From contig JAEYHZ010000008.1 of NCBI GenBank assembly GCA_023409265.1, positions 248,001-312,000 of the forward strand: 64,000 bases of DNA. Reading direction: 5' to 3'. The first letter of the stretch is position 1. Each line of letters begins with the position of its first letter. The notes below the pieces were generated by a model. The model saw only the letters and a list, made by a program, of their open reading frames with translations. It did not search any database and was not told the origin of the DNA. Positions 27,197-35,764 of the stretch are shown one piece after another. The stretch comes from Bacillota bacterium (lineage in GTDB: Bacteria > Bacillota > Clostridia > Acetivibrionales > DSM-1351). The position numbers and the translations under genes are program-made.

Positions 27197-28381
27197 ATGG
27201 ATTCGGTATTTGACAAGAAAAATTCATGTTATGGCTGCAGTTCCTGTGTACAGGTTTGCCCCCAGGCAGCAATCTCTTTCCAGCAGGATAATGAAGGGTT
27301 TTTCTATCCGGAAATAGATCAGGTCAAATGTATAGATTGTGGTTTATGCAGAAAAGCCTGCCCTATTTTTAAAGAGGTTAAAGCCGTTGCACCAAACTAT
27401 CCGGAAATTTATGCAGTATGGCACAGGGACGAGGATATCCGTAAATCCAGCACCTCGGGAGGTGTTTTTTCCGCACTGGCTCGAAATGTACTTTCACAGG
27501 GAGGTGTGGTATTCGGAGCAGCCTTTGATAAAGATATAAAGGTAGTACATGTAGGTGTGGATGCACCGGAGCAGCTATACAGGCTTCAGGGCTCCAAGTA
27601 TACCCAGAGTCTCATAGGAGAATGTTACAGGGAAGTAAAAGCCTTGCTTAAGGAGGGTAAAAAAGTACTGTTTTCAGGTACTCCCTGTCAGGTAAACGGT
27701 TTATACTCCTACCTGGGAAAAGGTTTTGATAATCTCTATACCTGCGACTGCGTTTGCCATGGAGTTCCTTCTCCGGGCATATTTGAACTCTATAAAAAGC
27801 ATCTACAGCAAACAAACAAATCAGAAATACAAAGTTTTAAATTTCGTAACAAATTAAAGGGCTGGAAGAATTATAATATAAGTGTTGCTTTTAAAAACGG
27901 CACAGAAGTTCATACAAATTTCACGGAAGATCCGTATATGATAGGGTTCATAAAAAACATGTACTTAAGACCTTCCTGTCATGAATGCAAATATGCATCG
28001 GTGCAGCGGCAAGCGGATATAACCCTTGCTGACTTCTGGGGTGTTGAGAAGTATAACCCCCTGCTTGATGATGACAAAGGAACCTCCCTGATTCTGGCAA
28101 ACTCGCCAAAAGGTTCGGAGCTGCTTGAAGCCTGTAAGGATGAGCTTGTTATCCACAAGGCTGATTTGCAGGCTGCGGTTAGAGAGAACCCAAGCCTCAC
28201 CGGCCCTTCAAGCCCAAACAAACAGAGGAGCGAGTTTTTCAGTGTCGTACCGGAAGCTGATTTTGCTGCTTTACACAGGAAATTTTTAATGCCACCCTCC
28301 AAGGTACAGCTTTTGATGAGAAAAAGCATGAGAATCCCGGGGAAGCTGATTAAGGTAGTCTTGGGAATGATTAAAAAATAA
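27197..28381 (+). CDS. Coenzyme F420 hydrogenase/dehydrogenase beta-like Fe-S protein
   Basis: 394 residues. The N-terminus has two 4Fe-4S motifs (CYGCSSCVQVCP at about 11-22; CIDCGLCRKACP at about 47-58), followed by the FrhB-type N and C domains (SSTSGGVFSALARNVL, GTPCQVNGLYSYL, CHECKYASVQRQADITLADFWG). Such proteins are frequent in exopolysaccharide clusters beside pyruvyltransferases; the reaction there is not established. GGAGG precedes ATG 27197. The last three codons and stop lie inside a small R1-like palindrome (28364-28396). Confidence 0.85.
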   Translation: MDSVFDKKNSCYGCSSCVQVCPQAAISFQQDNEGFFYPEIDQVKCIDCGLCRKACPIFKEVKAVAPNYPEIYAVWHRDEDIRKSSTSGGVFSALARNVLSQGGVVFGAAFDKDIKVVHVGVDAPEQLYRLQGSKYTQSLIGECYREVKALLKEGKKVLFSGTPCQVNGLYSYLGKGFDNLYTCDCVCHGVPSPGIFELYKKHLQQTNKSEIQSFKFRNKLKGWKNYNISVAFKNGTEVHTNFTEDPYMIGFIKNMYLRPSCHECKYASVQRQADITLADFWGVEKYNPLLDDDKGTSLILANSPKGSELLEACKDELVIHKADLQAAVRENPSLTGPSSPNKQRSEFFSVVPEADFAALHRKFLMPPSKVQLLMRKSMRIPGKLIKVVLGMIKK

Positions 28382-28396
28382 TATTTTAATCATTCC
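28364..28396. repeat. Minimal R1-like palindrome over a stop codon
   Basis: A 33-bp palindrome made of GGAATGATTAAAA and TTTTAATCATTCC around a 7-base centre. These are the R1 ends with no interior. It encodes the terminal Met-Ile-Lys-Lys and stop of the Fe-S protein gene. Confidence 0.65.
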
Positions 28397-28441
28397 AGCC
28401 TTCACTTAAATTGACATCTTAAAACCGTGATGCTAAACTAA

Positions 28442-28476
28442 GGAACGATTAATAGGAAAGTTATTTATTAATTGCC
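28442..28476. repeat. Short R1-like palindrome before the GT2 gene
   Basis: GGAACGATTAATAGG and GTTATTTATTAATTGCC form an imperfect palindrome like the ends of R1, 30 bp upstream of the GT2 start. Confidence 0.45.
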
Positions 28477-28506
28477 TCAAATATAAAATATACGGGAGTC
28501 GGTTAT

Positions 28507-29463
28507 ATGGACAGTTCACCCTTGATCTCGGTAATCATACCCATGTATAATACCAGGGACTATATAGAACAAACTGTAAAAAGTGTATTGTCGCAAACCT
28601 ATAAGAAACTGGAAGTTGTTATTGTAGATGACGGCAGTACTGATGATGGCTCAAAAATCGTGGAGAAATTAAAAAATGATGACTCCAGAATTAAATACAT
28701 ATACCAATTTAATCAGGGTGTATCAACAGCAAGAAATAATGCTATTGTCTACTCCACAGGAGAATATCTGGCCTTTCTGGACAGTGATGATCTGTGGAAG
28801 CCTGACAAGCTTGAGAAACAGATGAACAGAATAATGTCCACAAATATGGAGGCCTGCTACTGCGGTTACCAGATGTTTTGCGGTGATGAAATGGGCAAAG
28901 TCTTCCCCGAACGCTATTATGAGGGAAGCATACTTCCCGAGGTAATCAAGGAAAAAGCCTCTGTGTGGACAAGCACTGTTCTCATAAAGAAATCCATAGT
29001 AACCAATAGCAATATAAACTTCAGACCCGGTCTTAACTGGAGTGAAGATATGGAATTCTTCTGCAAGCTGATGTACTTGTGCGATTTCTGCTGTGTAAAG
29101 GAAACTTTGGCGTTGTACAGACAGAGGCCCAACTCACTGTCAGTTGCTCCAAACAGAATCCCTGAAATAGGTTTATGGATGGATTTTCTGGACTGGCTGA
29201 AAGCTGCCCCTGCTTCGAAAGCTTATGATAAACGGAAGCTGGAAAAAGCAGTAAGAGAATACAAACTTCCAAGTATCGCTATATTCTGCCTGTACCAGAA
29301 GCTCATTAACGGTGAGACCCTGGGAGGAACCTTTTTCTCAAAGGTTCCGTCTAATTTGTTATATGATTTCAGACCCAGTCTCTCTACAACAGGTCTTAAA
29401 CTGCTGGTAAAAAAACTGCTTATACAATACAAATACGGTTACAAAAAGAAAGCAGGAATTTAA
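28507..29463 (+). CDS. Family 2 glycosyltransferase
   Basis: A 318-residue GT-A enzyme. The N-terminal ISVIIPMYNTRDYIEQTVKS and IVDDGSTDDGS bind the nucleotide sugar. The metal-binding motif is DSDD in LAFLDSDDLW near residue 95, and W-SEDMEFF lies near 178. It adds a sugar to the growing repeat unit on the cytosolic face. GGGAG lies before ATG 28507. Sugar specificity is unknown. Confidence 0.9.
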   Translation: MDSSPLISVIIPMYNTRDYIEQTVKSVLSQTYKKLEVVIVDDGSTDDGSKIVEKLKNDDSRIKYIYQFNQGVSTARNNAIVYSTGEYLAFLDSDDLWKPDKLEKQMNRIMSTNMEACYCGYQMFCGDEMGKVFPERYYEGSILPEVIKEKASVWTSTVLIKKSIVTNSNINFRPGLNWSEDMEFFCKLMYLCDFCCVKETLALYRQRPNSLSVAPNRIPEIGLWMDFLDWLKAAPASKAYDKRKLEKAVREYKLPSIAIFCLYQKLINGETLGGTFFSKVPSNLLYDFRPSLSTTGLKLLVKKLLIQYKYGYKKKAGI

Positions 29464-29500
29464 AAAAATTTTTGAGTATATTGATTCTCTAGAGGCATAA

Positions 29501-29570
29501 GGCCTGATTAAATAAATAATACCCGTTAAAAAAGCCGTCTTAAAATGGGAAGTTATAGTTTAATCATGCC
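29501..29570. repeat. R1-like palindrome before the first DUF4330 gene
   Basis: 70 bp with ends GGCCTGATTAAATAAATAAT and the approximate complement of GGCATGATTAAACTATAAC, and a shortened centre. It lies 80 bp before the DUF4330 start. Confidence 0.6.
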
Positions 29571-29650
29571 AAAGGAGAATTTATATAGGAATAACTGAAA
29601 ACCTTTGATCCGTTATTCACTAAATTATAAAATTAAGGAGAGTAGTTCAA

Positions 29651-30145
29651 ATGAAAATTATTAATGAAAAGGGAAAATTATTCGGATTAATAAACATCGT
29701 TGATCTAAGTATTATCGTTTTAATTCTTTTAATAGGTTCTGTACTGATGCTGAAGTTTCTCGGAAAGGATGTTGGCCCCATTACCAGTGAAGAAAACCAG
29801 CAGACAATTACAGTTACCTTCAGAAGCTCTGTCCGCAGCGATGAGCAGTTAAAGGCTCTGAAAGAAAAGGATCAGCTTATTTCCCTGCTTAAGCCGGTGG
29901 ATGCCTATGTCAAGACAGTGGAATACAAACCTCTTGAGGTTCCAATAAATACTGCTGATGGAAAAGCGGTATATTCGGTAGACCCAAAAAGAAAAGAACT
30001 GGTTGTTAAATTTACCATGAAGACCAGTAAAGGCAACGGAATAATCAAACTCGATTCCCAGGACGTGGCCGTAGGCAAGGAATTCACTTTGAAGACTCAC
30101 ACCTTTGAATCTAAAGGAACTGTAGAAGCTATTGAGCTTAACTAG
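29651..30145 (+). CDS. DUF4330 family membrane-anchored protein, copy 1
   Basis: 164 residues: an N-terminal cytosolic stub (MKIINEKGKLFGLINIVDL), one membrane helix (about 20-40) and an extracytoplasmic beta-rich domain, as in the DUF4330 family. A near-identical layout occurs in copy 2 (34698-35192); both end with a K/G-rich KEFTLKTHTFES or KKFTVKTHTAEM stretch. GGAG precedes ATG 29651. It lies 12 bp before an O-antigen-ligase-like gene, and the same pairing is seen at copy 2, so the two products probably work together in polymer export or attachment. That role is an inference. Confidence 0.85.
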   Translation: MKIINEKGKLFGLINIVDLSIIVLILLIGSVLMLKFLGKDVGPITSEENQQTITVTFRSSVRSDEQLKALKEKDQLISLLKPVDAYVKTVEYKPLEVPINTADGKAVYSVDPKRKELVVKFTMKTSKGNGIIKLDSQDVAVGKEFTLKTHTFESKGTVEAIELN

Positions 30146-30157
30146 GGAGGTCATATT

Positions 30158-31858
30158 GTGTGGAAATATGTCTCAGAAAGTCTGCTTTTCAGATTTCTCT
30201 TTTATTTGTTTGAACTTGTAAGTAATGCTTATAAAAACAGCTTTCTATACAAATGCATTCAGAAAATATCAGAATGGAATCGACACAGCGTAATACACAG
30301 ATCCAAAGAAAATTTTATTAGTACATCACCAAAATACTCCTCTTCAATTACATACAGGATAATATCCTTTATTGGAAAGAAGCTGGACAGGTTAATAAGC
30401 AACATCAACCTTCTATACACCCGAGCATTTAAGAACAGTTTCCTGGGAAAAACAGCTGCAGGAATATTACTTCTGGGAGAAAGGCTCTTCGGTAAATGGG
30501 ATAAGCTTGCTTACTTCGTAATCACAGCCATACTGGCCTGTGCCGCGGCGTTTGTTCTCCCCAAGTTGGCAGTTGTAGGGCTGATAGGTTTGCTGGGAGT
30601 AATATTAATTCTCCGGAACTTTGAAAGAGCAGTTTACCTGGTTGGAATTTATCCACTGCTGTATTTTGTTGCAGTTCAGACAGATATAAGTTCTCTCGCT
30701 TCCACCTGGGACGAATTACTGATAATTTTCTGTATCGGTATCTGGTTTTACAGATGGGTTGCGGACAGGAAGGACTTCTCCTTTGCCTGGACCCCTGTTG
30801 ATTTTTCATTGATAGTATTTTTTATAGTATGTATTGCCTTATTTGTTATTGCTTCCTTTGACAGATTAGGACTTGACGGCTTAAGAGCAGTTATTGAATA
30901 TATTCTGTTTTTCTTTATTGTAGTAAAACTGCTCAGGTCGGAGCAGGGTGCAAAGAACCTTGTAAGAGTTATGATAGGTACCGGAGTGATAATGTCACTT
31001 CACGGTATATATCAATATATCGCCAAGGTTGAAACACCGGCCTATTGGACCGACAAGGTTGAGGCTTCCACGGGACCAAGAGTTTTCTCGGTTGTTGGAA
31101 GTCCGAACGTTCTGGGCTGTCTGCTTGCACTGCTTATACCTCTGGCCATATCACTTATTTTTACTGAAAAGGATGTTGTACAGAAGCTTTTGTATACCTG
31201 TGCATCAGGTCTGATGGGTGTATGTATACTGCTTACAGGCTCACGTTCCTCCTGGATTGCTCTCGGATGTGCTCTTATAATCTATTCCATTTTAAGTAAG
31301 AGATATTATCTGATTATCGGTTTGTTTGTGGTGTCGATGTTGGCCTATAGCTTTGTACCTTCGGTTCAGGGCAGAATTGATTATATGCTGAACCCCGAAT
31401 ATATCGTAAGCAGCTTCAGAGGCGGAAGATTCGCCAGATGGCCTAAAGCGCTCGAATTGTTCTATAACAACCTGCTCTTCGGTTATGGCTTTGGAAAGTT
31501 CGGAGGCTCGGTTGCAACAATTAATCAGGTAAAAGGTGCCTTTTATGTAGATAACTATTATATAAAGGAAGCCGTTGAAATGGGTATCTTTGGCCTTGTT
31601 ACATTTTTGGCGGTCTTGTACAACGGAGTGGTCTGGTCCTTGAGAGCCTCCTACAAGGTTGAGGACAAGACCTTAAAAGGGATAGTCCAAAGTGGTTTTG
31701 GCGCTATGGTGGGAATATTGATAACAAACGTAGTTCTGAATAACTTTGATGCCCCATCGGTAACAACCTATTTCTGGACAATTGCAGCCATATGTGTTTT
31801 CCTGGGCTATGTAAAGAAAGGGCCCAATAATGTACTGACAGACATTAATAATAAGTAA
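30158..31858 (+). CDS. O-antigen ligase/polymerase-like membrane protein, fused form
   Basis: 566 residues. A soluble basic N-terminal region (about 1-110, ESLLFRFLFYLFELVSNAYKN) is followed by about 11-12 membrane helices of the Wzy_C/O-antigen ligase family, with the large periplasmic loop containing STGPRVFSVVGSPNVLG and FRGGRFARWPKALELF. It should polymerise repeat units or transfer the finished polymer. GTG 30158 follows AGGGAGG. The N-terminal region corresponds to a separate gene (35214-35735) in the second module, and the ligase part to 35765-37162. A terminator follows. Confidence 0.85.
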   Translation: MWKYVSESLLFRFLFYLFELVSNAYKNSFLYKCIQKISEWNRHSVIHRSKENFISTSPKYSSSITYRIISFIGKKLDRLISNINLLYTRAFKNSFLGKTAAGILLLGERLFGKWDKLAYFVITAILACAAAFVLPKLAVVGLIGLLGVILILRNFERAVYLVGIYPLLYFVAVQTDISSLASTWDELLIIFCIGIWFYRWVADRKDFSFAWTPVDFSLIVFFIVCIALFVIASFDRLGLDGLRAVIEYILFFFIVVKLLRSEQGAKNLVRVMIGTGVIMSLHGIYQYIAKVETPAYWTDKVEASTGPRVFSVVGSPNVLGCLLALLIPLAISLIFTEKDVVQKLLYTCASGLMGVCILLTGSRSSWIALGCALIIYSILSKRYYLIIGLFVVSMLAYSFVPSVQGRIDYMLNPEYIVSSFRGGRFARWPKALELFYNNLLFGYGFGKFGGSVATINQVKGAFYVDNYYIKEAVEMGIFGLVTFLAVLYNGVVWSLRASYKVEDKTLKGIVQSGFGAMVGILITNVVLNNFDAPSVTTYFWTIAAICVFLGYVKKGPNNVLTDINNK

Positions 31859-31883
31859 TATTTTCTGACTAAAATAAATTTTT

Positions 31884-31918
31884 AAAACCCTGTTTCACAG
31901 TTTGTGGGACAGGGTTTT
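31884..31918 (+). terminator. Terminator after the first ligase gene
   Basis: AAAACCCTGT and ACAGGGTTTT arms form a stem followed by TTTTATTTTA, 26 bp after the stop codon. Confidence 0.8.
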
Positions 31919-32012
31919 ATTTTATCTTCCGATTTATATAAAATCCGTTATTCTTGTTAATAATAATCCAGAAGGATAAGTTATTAGTCAGCGTCCTAAC
32001 AATGTGAGCCAA

Positions 32013-32066
32013 GGCATGACTAAATAATAAAACTCCGTTCTGTGGAAGTTATTATTTAATCATACC
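32013..32066. repeat. R1-like palindrome before the nucleotide-sugar dehydrogenase
   Basis: 54 bp: GGCATGACTAAATAATAAAA and the complement of GGTATGATTAAATAATAAC around a 7-base loop. It is an R1 element reduced to its ends, 12 bp before the first possible start of the next gene. Confidence 0.7.
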
Positions 32067-32077
32067 TTAGGCTCTTT

Positions 32078-33358
32078 TTGGAGGTTATCATTATCAACAG
32101 AAAAAAAATTTGCATAGTAGGCTTGGGATACATTGGCCTTCCAACTGCGGCCATGTTTGCTACCCATGGACATTCCATAGTTGGTGTTGATGTAAAGCAG
32201 GAAGTTGTTGATTCCCTTAATAAAGGAAAGATCATAATTGAGGAACCCTATCTTGATATCATGGTACAGGCAGCAGTTACCTCCGGAAATCTTAGAGCTC
32301 AAACTGTGCCCGAAGAGTCCGATGTGTTTATTATTGCCGTTCCTACTCCAATTAATAAGGATAAAACAGCTGATATGACCTTCGTTGAAGCTGCGGCCAA
32401 ATCAATAGTTCCCTATTTGCGTGAAGGAAATATTGTAGTCCTTGAGTCAACTTCTCCTCCGAGAACAGTTGAGGATCTGCTTCTTCCAATATTAAAGGAG
32501 TCTGGACTGGAAATGGGCACTCAGCTTCTGGTAGTTTACTCACCAGAACGTGTGCTGCCCGGAAAAGTTCTAATTGAACTGGTACAGAACAACAGGATTA
32601 TAGGCGGAATAAACAAGGCCTCCTGTGAGGCTGTGCGTGATCTGTACCGCACTTTTGTAAAGGGTGAAATCTATCTTGCGGATGCCACTACTGCTGAAAT
32701 GTGTAAGCTTATGGAAAATACCTTCAGAGATGTAAATATTGCATTGGCAAATGAACTGGCAAAGCTATGTGAGAAAATGGGGATTAACGTCTGGGATGTA
32801 ATCAAATACGCCAATAAGCACCCAAGAGTCAATATACACCAGCCGGGCCCTGGAGTTGGCGGACACTGTCTTGCTGTAGATCCATGGTTTGTTATAGAAA
32901 AGCAGCCTGAGCTTGCCAATATAATCAAACTCAGCAGAATAACCAATGACAGTATGCCTCATCATGTTTTTGAAAGGGCCAAGAAAATACTTTCAGGTAT
33001 TGATGGCATAAAAAAAGTTATTATTATGGGGGCTACCTATAAACCAAACATTGATGACATACGTGAAAGTCCTGTCATGGATCTGGTGGAGCTTTTTATG
33101 CACGCTCCGGATTATGAAGTCTGCATACATGATCCCCATTTGCATGGGCATCCTCTGTTATGCAATGACCTTGAGGCATCGGTTAGCGGCGCCCACCTAT
33201 TAATTCTGGGGGTAAACCATGACATTTTTTCAAAAATTGATTTCACCACAATTAAATCCCTCATGGCAGAGTCCAATGTTCTGGATACCAGAAACTTTTT
33301 TGACCGTACAGCTTTAAAAGAAGCCGGGTTTAATACCTATTTACTGGGAGCACATTAG
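32078..33358 (+). CDS. wecC: UDP-N-acetyl-D-mannosaminuronate-type dehydrogenase
   Basis: A nucleotide-sugar dehydrogenase of about 426 residues oxidising UDP-ManNAc (or a related UDP-HexNAc) to the uronate. It has the NAD-binding IVGLGYIGLPTAAMFATHG at the N-terminus, AVPTPINKDKTADM, the UDP-sugar EST-SPP region, and the catalytic Cys in GVGGHCLAVDPWF. The C-terminal UDPG_MGDH_dh_C domain (MGATYKPNIDDIRESP) is complete. The start is unclear: the only canonical in-frame codon before the conserved region is TTG 32078, which overlaps the GGAGG at 32080-32084. The codons at the right distance are ATT 32090 and ATC 32093. Confidence 0.88.
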   Translation: MEVIIINRKKICIVGLGYIGLPTAAMFATHGHSIVGVDVKQEVVDSLNKGKIIIEEPYLDIMVQAAVTSGNLRAQTVPEESDVFIIAVPTPINKDKTADMTFVEAAAKSIVPYLREGNIVVLESTSPPRTVEDLLLPILKESGLEMGTQLLVVYSPERVLPGKVLIELVQNNRIIGGINKASCEAVRDLYRTFVKGEIYLADATTAEMCKLMENTFRDVNIALANELAKLCEKMGINVWDVIKYANKHPRVNIHQPGPGVGGHCLAVDPWFVIEKQPELANIIKLSRITNDSMPHHVFERAKKILSGIDGIKKVIIMGATYKPNIDDIRESPVMDLVELFMHAPDYEVCIHDPHLHGHPLLCNDLEASVSGAHLLILGVNHDIFSKIDFTTIKSLMAESNVLDTRNFFDRTALKEAGFNTYLLGAH

Positions 33359-33384
33359 CTTCTTTAACATCATGGAGGTTAAGC

Positions 33385-34635
33385 ATGAAGAAAGTACTTG
33401 TTATCGCACATCAGTTTCCGCCAATTGGCGGTTCGGGTGTCCAACGAACCTTAAAATTTGTTAAATATTTAAGAGATTTCGGTTACGAACCTGTTGTTTT
33501 TACCAGAGATTCCTCCCGGGCTGCGTTAAAGGATGAAAGCCTGCTGTCTGATATCCCCTACGGTACTAAAATAGTACGAACAAGAGCCTATGATCTGGCC
33601 TCCCTGCCGGGACTTCTGAAATACCCCGGCAAGCTTACTAATAGGGTGCTCATACCCGATGCTGAAGTTGTCTGGCAGCATGCCGCAAGATTAAAGGCTA
33701 TAGAGGTGGTTGTTGCCAATGACATAGATGTCATCTATTCTACCTCTGCTCCCTACAGTGACCATCTGTTGGGTCTCTTTCTAAAAAAGCAGCTGCCCAG
33801 GATACCCTGGGTATGTGACTTCCGAGACGAGTGGTCAAACAATCCCTACCTCCTCAGGCGGGGACTTCGGGCACGTATTGAAAGGAATATGGAAAAGCAG
33901 GTACTGCTAAAATCAGACTGCCTCATAACAAATACACCCGTTATGCTTGCACATTTTGTCAGGGATTATCCTCAGACAAAGGATAAATTCCACGTAATTC
34001 CCAACGGTTTTGACGATGAGGATTTTACAGGCCTTGAATACGTAAAACCGGAAAATAAAAAGTTTACTTTAACCTATACCGGTTTATTTTACGGAAGAAG
34101 AAAGCCGGATAACTTTTTCATGGCTTTAAATAAGGCAATAGAAACAGGTAAGCTGGACAAAGGAAAAATCTCCGTTCAACTTATTGGTAATTTTAAAACT
34201 GAATTGCTTAAAGAAAAAATTGAGGGCTACAACCTTAAAAACATTGTCAAGCTGGTCCCCTATATGAAGCATCGTGCCTGCCTGGTAGAGCTTGTGAAAT
34301 CGGATGCCCTTCTGCTCATTGAACCATCAGGTCCCGGCTCCGAAGCATTTTACACCGGAAAGGTATTTGAATATATGAATGCCGGCAGGCCAATTCTGGC
34401 TTCCATACCATATAACGGAGCAGCAGCACAGCTGATTTTAAGGACAAATACAGGTCTGGTATCTGACTTCAACGATATTGAAGGAACCATAAGAAATCTG
34501 CTTTATCTGTATAACTGCTGGCTGCATAAAACACCGCCCCTCACTCCTGACAAAAAGGAGATAAGAAAGTATGAAAGGAAAGAACTTACAAAAGAGCTTG
34601 TAAAAGTACTGGATGCTTCTGTTGAAAAAGTTTAA
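33385..34635 (+). CDS. Family 4 glycosyltransferase
   Basis: A 416-residue GT-B enzyme. The N-terminal HQFPPIGGSGVQRTLKFVKYL is the acceptor-side glycine loop. The C-terminal donor domain has LTYTGLFYGRRKPDNF and a late Glu region EAFYTGKVFEYMNAGRPILA. It probably transfers a sugar made by the dehydrogenase just upstream. ATGGAGG lies before ATG 33385. It belongs to the cluster of polymer genes that follows. Confidence 0.88.
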   Translation: MKKVLVIAHQFPPIGGSGVQRTLKFVKYLRDFGYEPVVFTRDSSRAALKDESLLSDIPYGTKIVRTRAYDLASLPGLLKYPGKLTNRVLIPDAEVVWQHAARLKAIEVVVANDIDVIYSTSAPYSDHLLGLFLKKQLPRIPWVCDFRDEWSNNPYLLRRGLRARIERNMEKQVLLKSDCLITNTPVMLAHFVRDYPQTKDKFHVIPNGFDDEDFTGLEYVKPENKKFTLTYTGLFYGRRKPDNFFMALNKAIETGKLDKGKISVQLIGNFKTELLKEKIEGYNLKNIVKLVPYMKHRACLVELVKSDALLLIEPSGPGSEAFYTGKVFEYMNAGRPILASIPYNGAAAQLILRTNTGLVSDFNDIEGTIRNLLYLYNCWLHKTPPLTPDKKEIRKYERKELTKELVKVLDASVEKV

Positions 34636-34697
34636 CCTTCTTTTAAGTTTTTTATAACTATTTATTTGCGTACTATGAATGCAGATGGGAGATTAGC

Positions 34698-35192
34698 ATG
34701 AAACTTCTTGATGAAAAAGGTAGGCTCTTCGGGAAAGTAAATCTAATTGATATTGTGGTCCTCTTTATGGTGATATTTCTTGTTGCAGCCGTTTCCTACA
34801 AGGTGCTTGGTCCGAGGGTAGCAACCGCTCCGATTAAGAAAGGAGAAGTTACAGCCTTGATCAAGTGCTCCCTTAAAAACGAAAACACTGCCATGTCAGT
34901 TCAAAAAGGTCAGAAGCTGGTTTTCGGTACTGATTATGTAGAGGGGGCTTCAATTACCGATGTATCTTACACGGCAGCAGACTTTATAACCACTGATGCC
35001 CAGGGAAATGTTCACATTGTGAAGCACCCTGTTCTTAAGGATGTATTTATTACAATCCAGGCCAGGACAAATACCAATGCAGCAATCCTTAAAGTCGGTA
35101 CCCAGGAGCTTAGCCAGGGTAAAAAGTTTACGGTAAAAACTCATACCGCGGAAATGGATGGAATGGTTGAAAAAATTTCAGTCCTTAAATAA
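34698..35192 (+). CDS. DUF4330 family membrane-anchored protein, copy 2
   Basis: 164 residues, the same length and plan as copy 1: a short N-terminus (MKLLDEKGRLFGKVNLIDI), a membrane helix, and a beta-rich outer domain ending KKFTVKTHTAEMDGMVEKI. The interior has diverged from copy 1. GGGAG precedes ATG 34698. The next gene begins 21 bp later and matches the N-terminal part of the first ligase protein, so this is the start of the second DUF4330-ligase module. Confidence 0.85.
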   Translation: MKLLDEKGRLFGKVNLIDIVVLFMVIFLVAAVSYKVLGPRVATAPIKKGEVTALIKCSLKNENTAMSVQKGQKLVFGTDYVEGASITDVSYTAADFITTDAQGNVHIVKHPVLKDVFITIQARTNTNAAILKVGTQELSQGKKFTVKTHTAEMDGMVEKISVLK

Positions 35193-35213
35193 ATCATGGA
35201 AGTTGGTGATTTT

Positions 35214-35735
35214 TTGAAAAATATTATGGAGGAAAGCTTATTATTTAAAACTACCAGAAATTTATACAACAGTTATTGCAATTCTCAAACTCAAAGGGTA
35301 ATTAAGGCTATTGCAACAATTTATAGCAATAGCAGCACCTGCAGGCTGCTCCAAAATTACCTGGTCCGTTCCTCCTCTTTGAGATATTCACTGACATATA
35401 GAGTTTTTTCAAATGTCTATAAACACCTTGACACTATGTGGGACGTACTGTACAGGCGTACGTACAGGGATATAAAAAGCAGCAGAGTATGGAGCATTAT
35501 AAAATGGTCTGTAAATCAGCCCGGTATTTTAACCTCCTTGTCAATTTTCATTCTGTTTTTTACCTGCGGTTACAGTATAGCATCAATACTTTTCGGCTTT
35601 TTTTCAAATTTCAGAGCAGTAGCAGCAGTCGCCGGCTTTATAATATCAGGTCTTCTGCTTATTGGAACCTCCAGGTGGAAAGCCTGTTTAAACAACAGCC
35701 TTTTCAGAAATATATTTACCTATATATTTGACTAA
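35214..35735 (+). CDS. Protein equivalent to the ligase N-terminal extension
   Basis: About 173 residues: a basic helical part followed by two hydrophobic helices (about 105-128 and 135-155). From TTG 35214 it aligns without a gap to the fused ligase at 30158 (KNIMEESLLF against WKYVSESLLF), including SLTYRVFS against SITYRIIS. TTG fits a GGTGAT-type ribosome binding site; an in-frame ATG at 35196 is the alternative. It ends 29 bp before the separate ligase gene. It looks like the N-terminal domain of the first module carried as its own gene, either by split or before fusion. Function unknown. Confidence 0.75.
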   Translation: MKNIMEESLLFKTTRNLYNSYCNSQTQRVIKAIATIYSNSSTCRLLQNYLVRSSSLRYSLTYRVFSNVYKHLDTMWDVLYRRTYRDIKSSRVWSIIKWSVNQPGILTSLSIFILFFTCGYSIASILFGFFSNFRAVAAVAGFIISGLLLIGTSRWKACLNNSLFRNIFTYIFD

Positions 35736-35764
35736 TCCGGCTGGATGCCGGGAATGGAGTAAGG

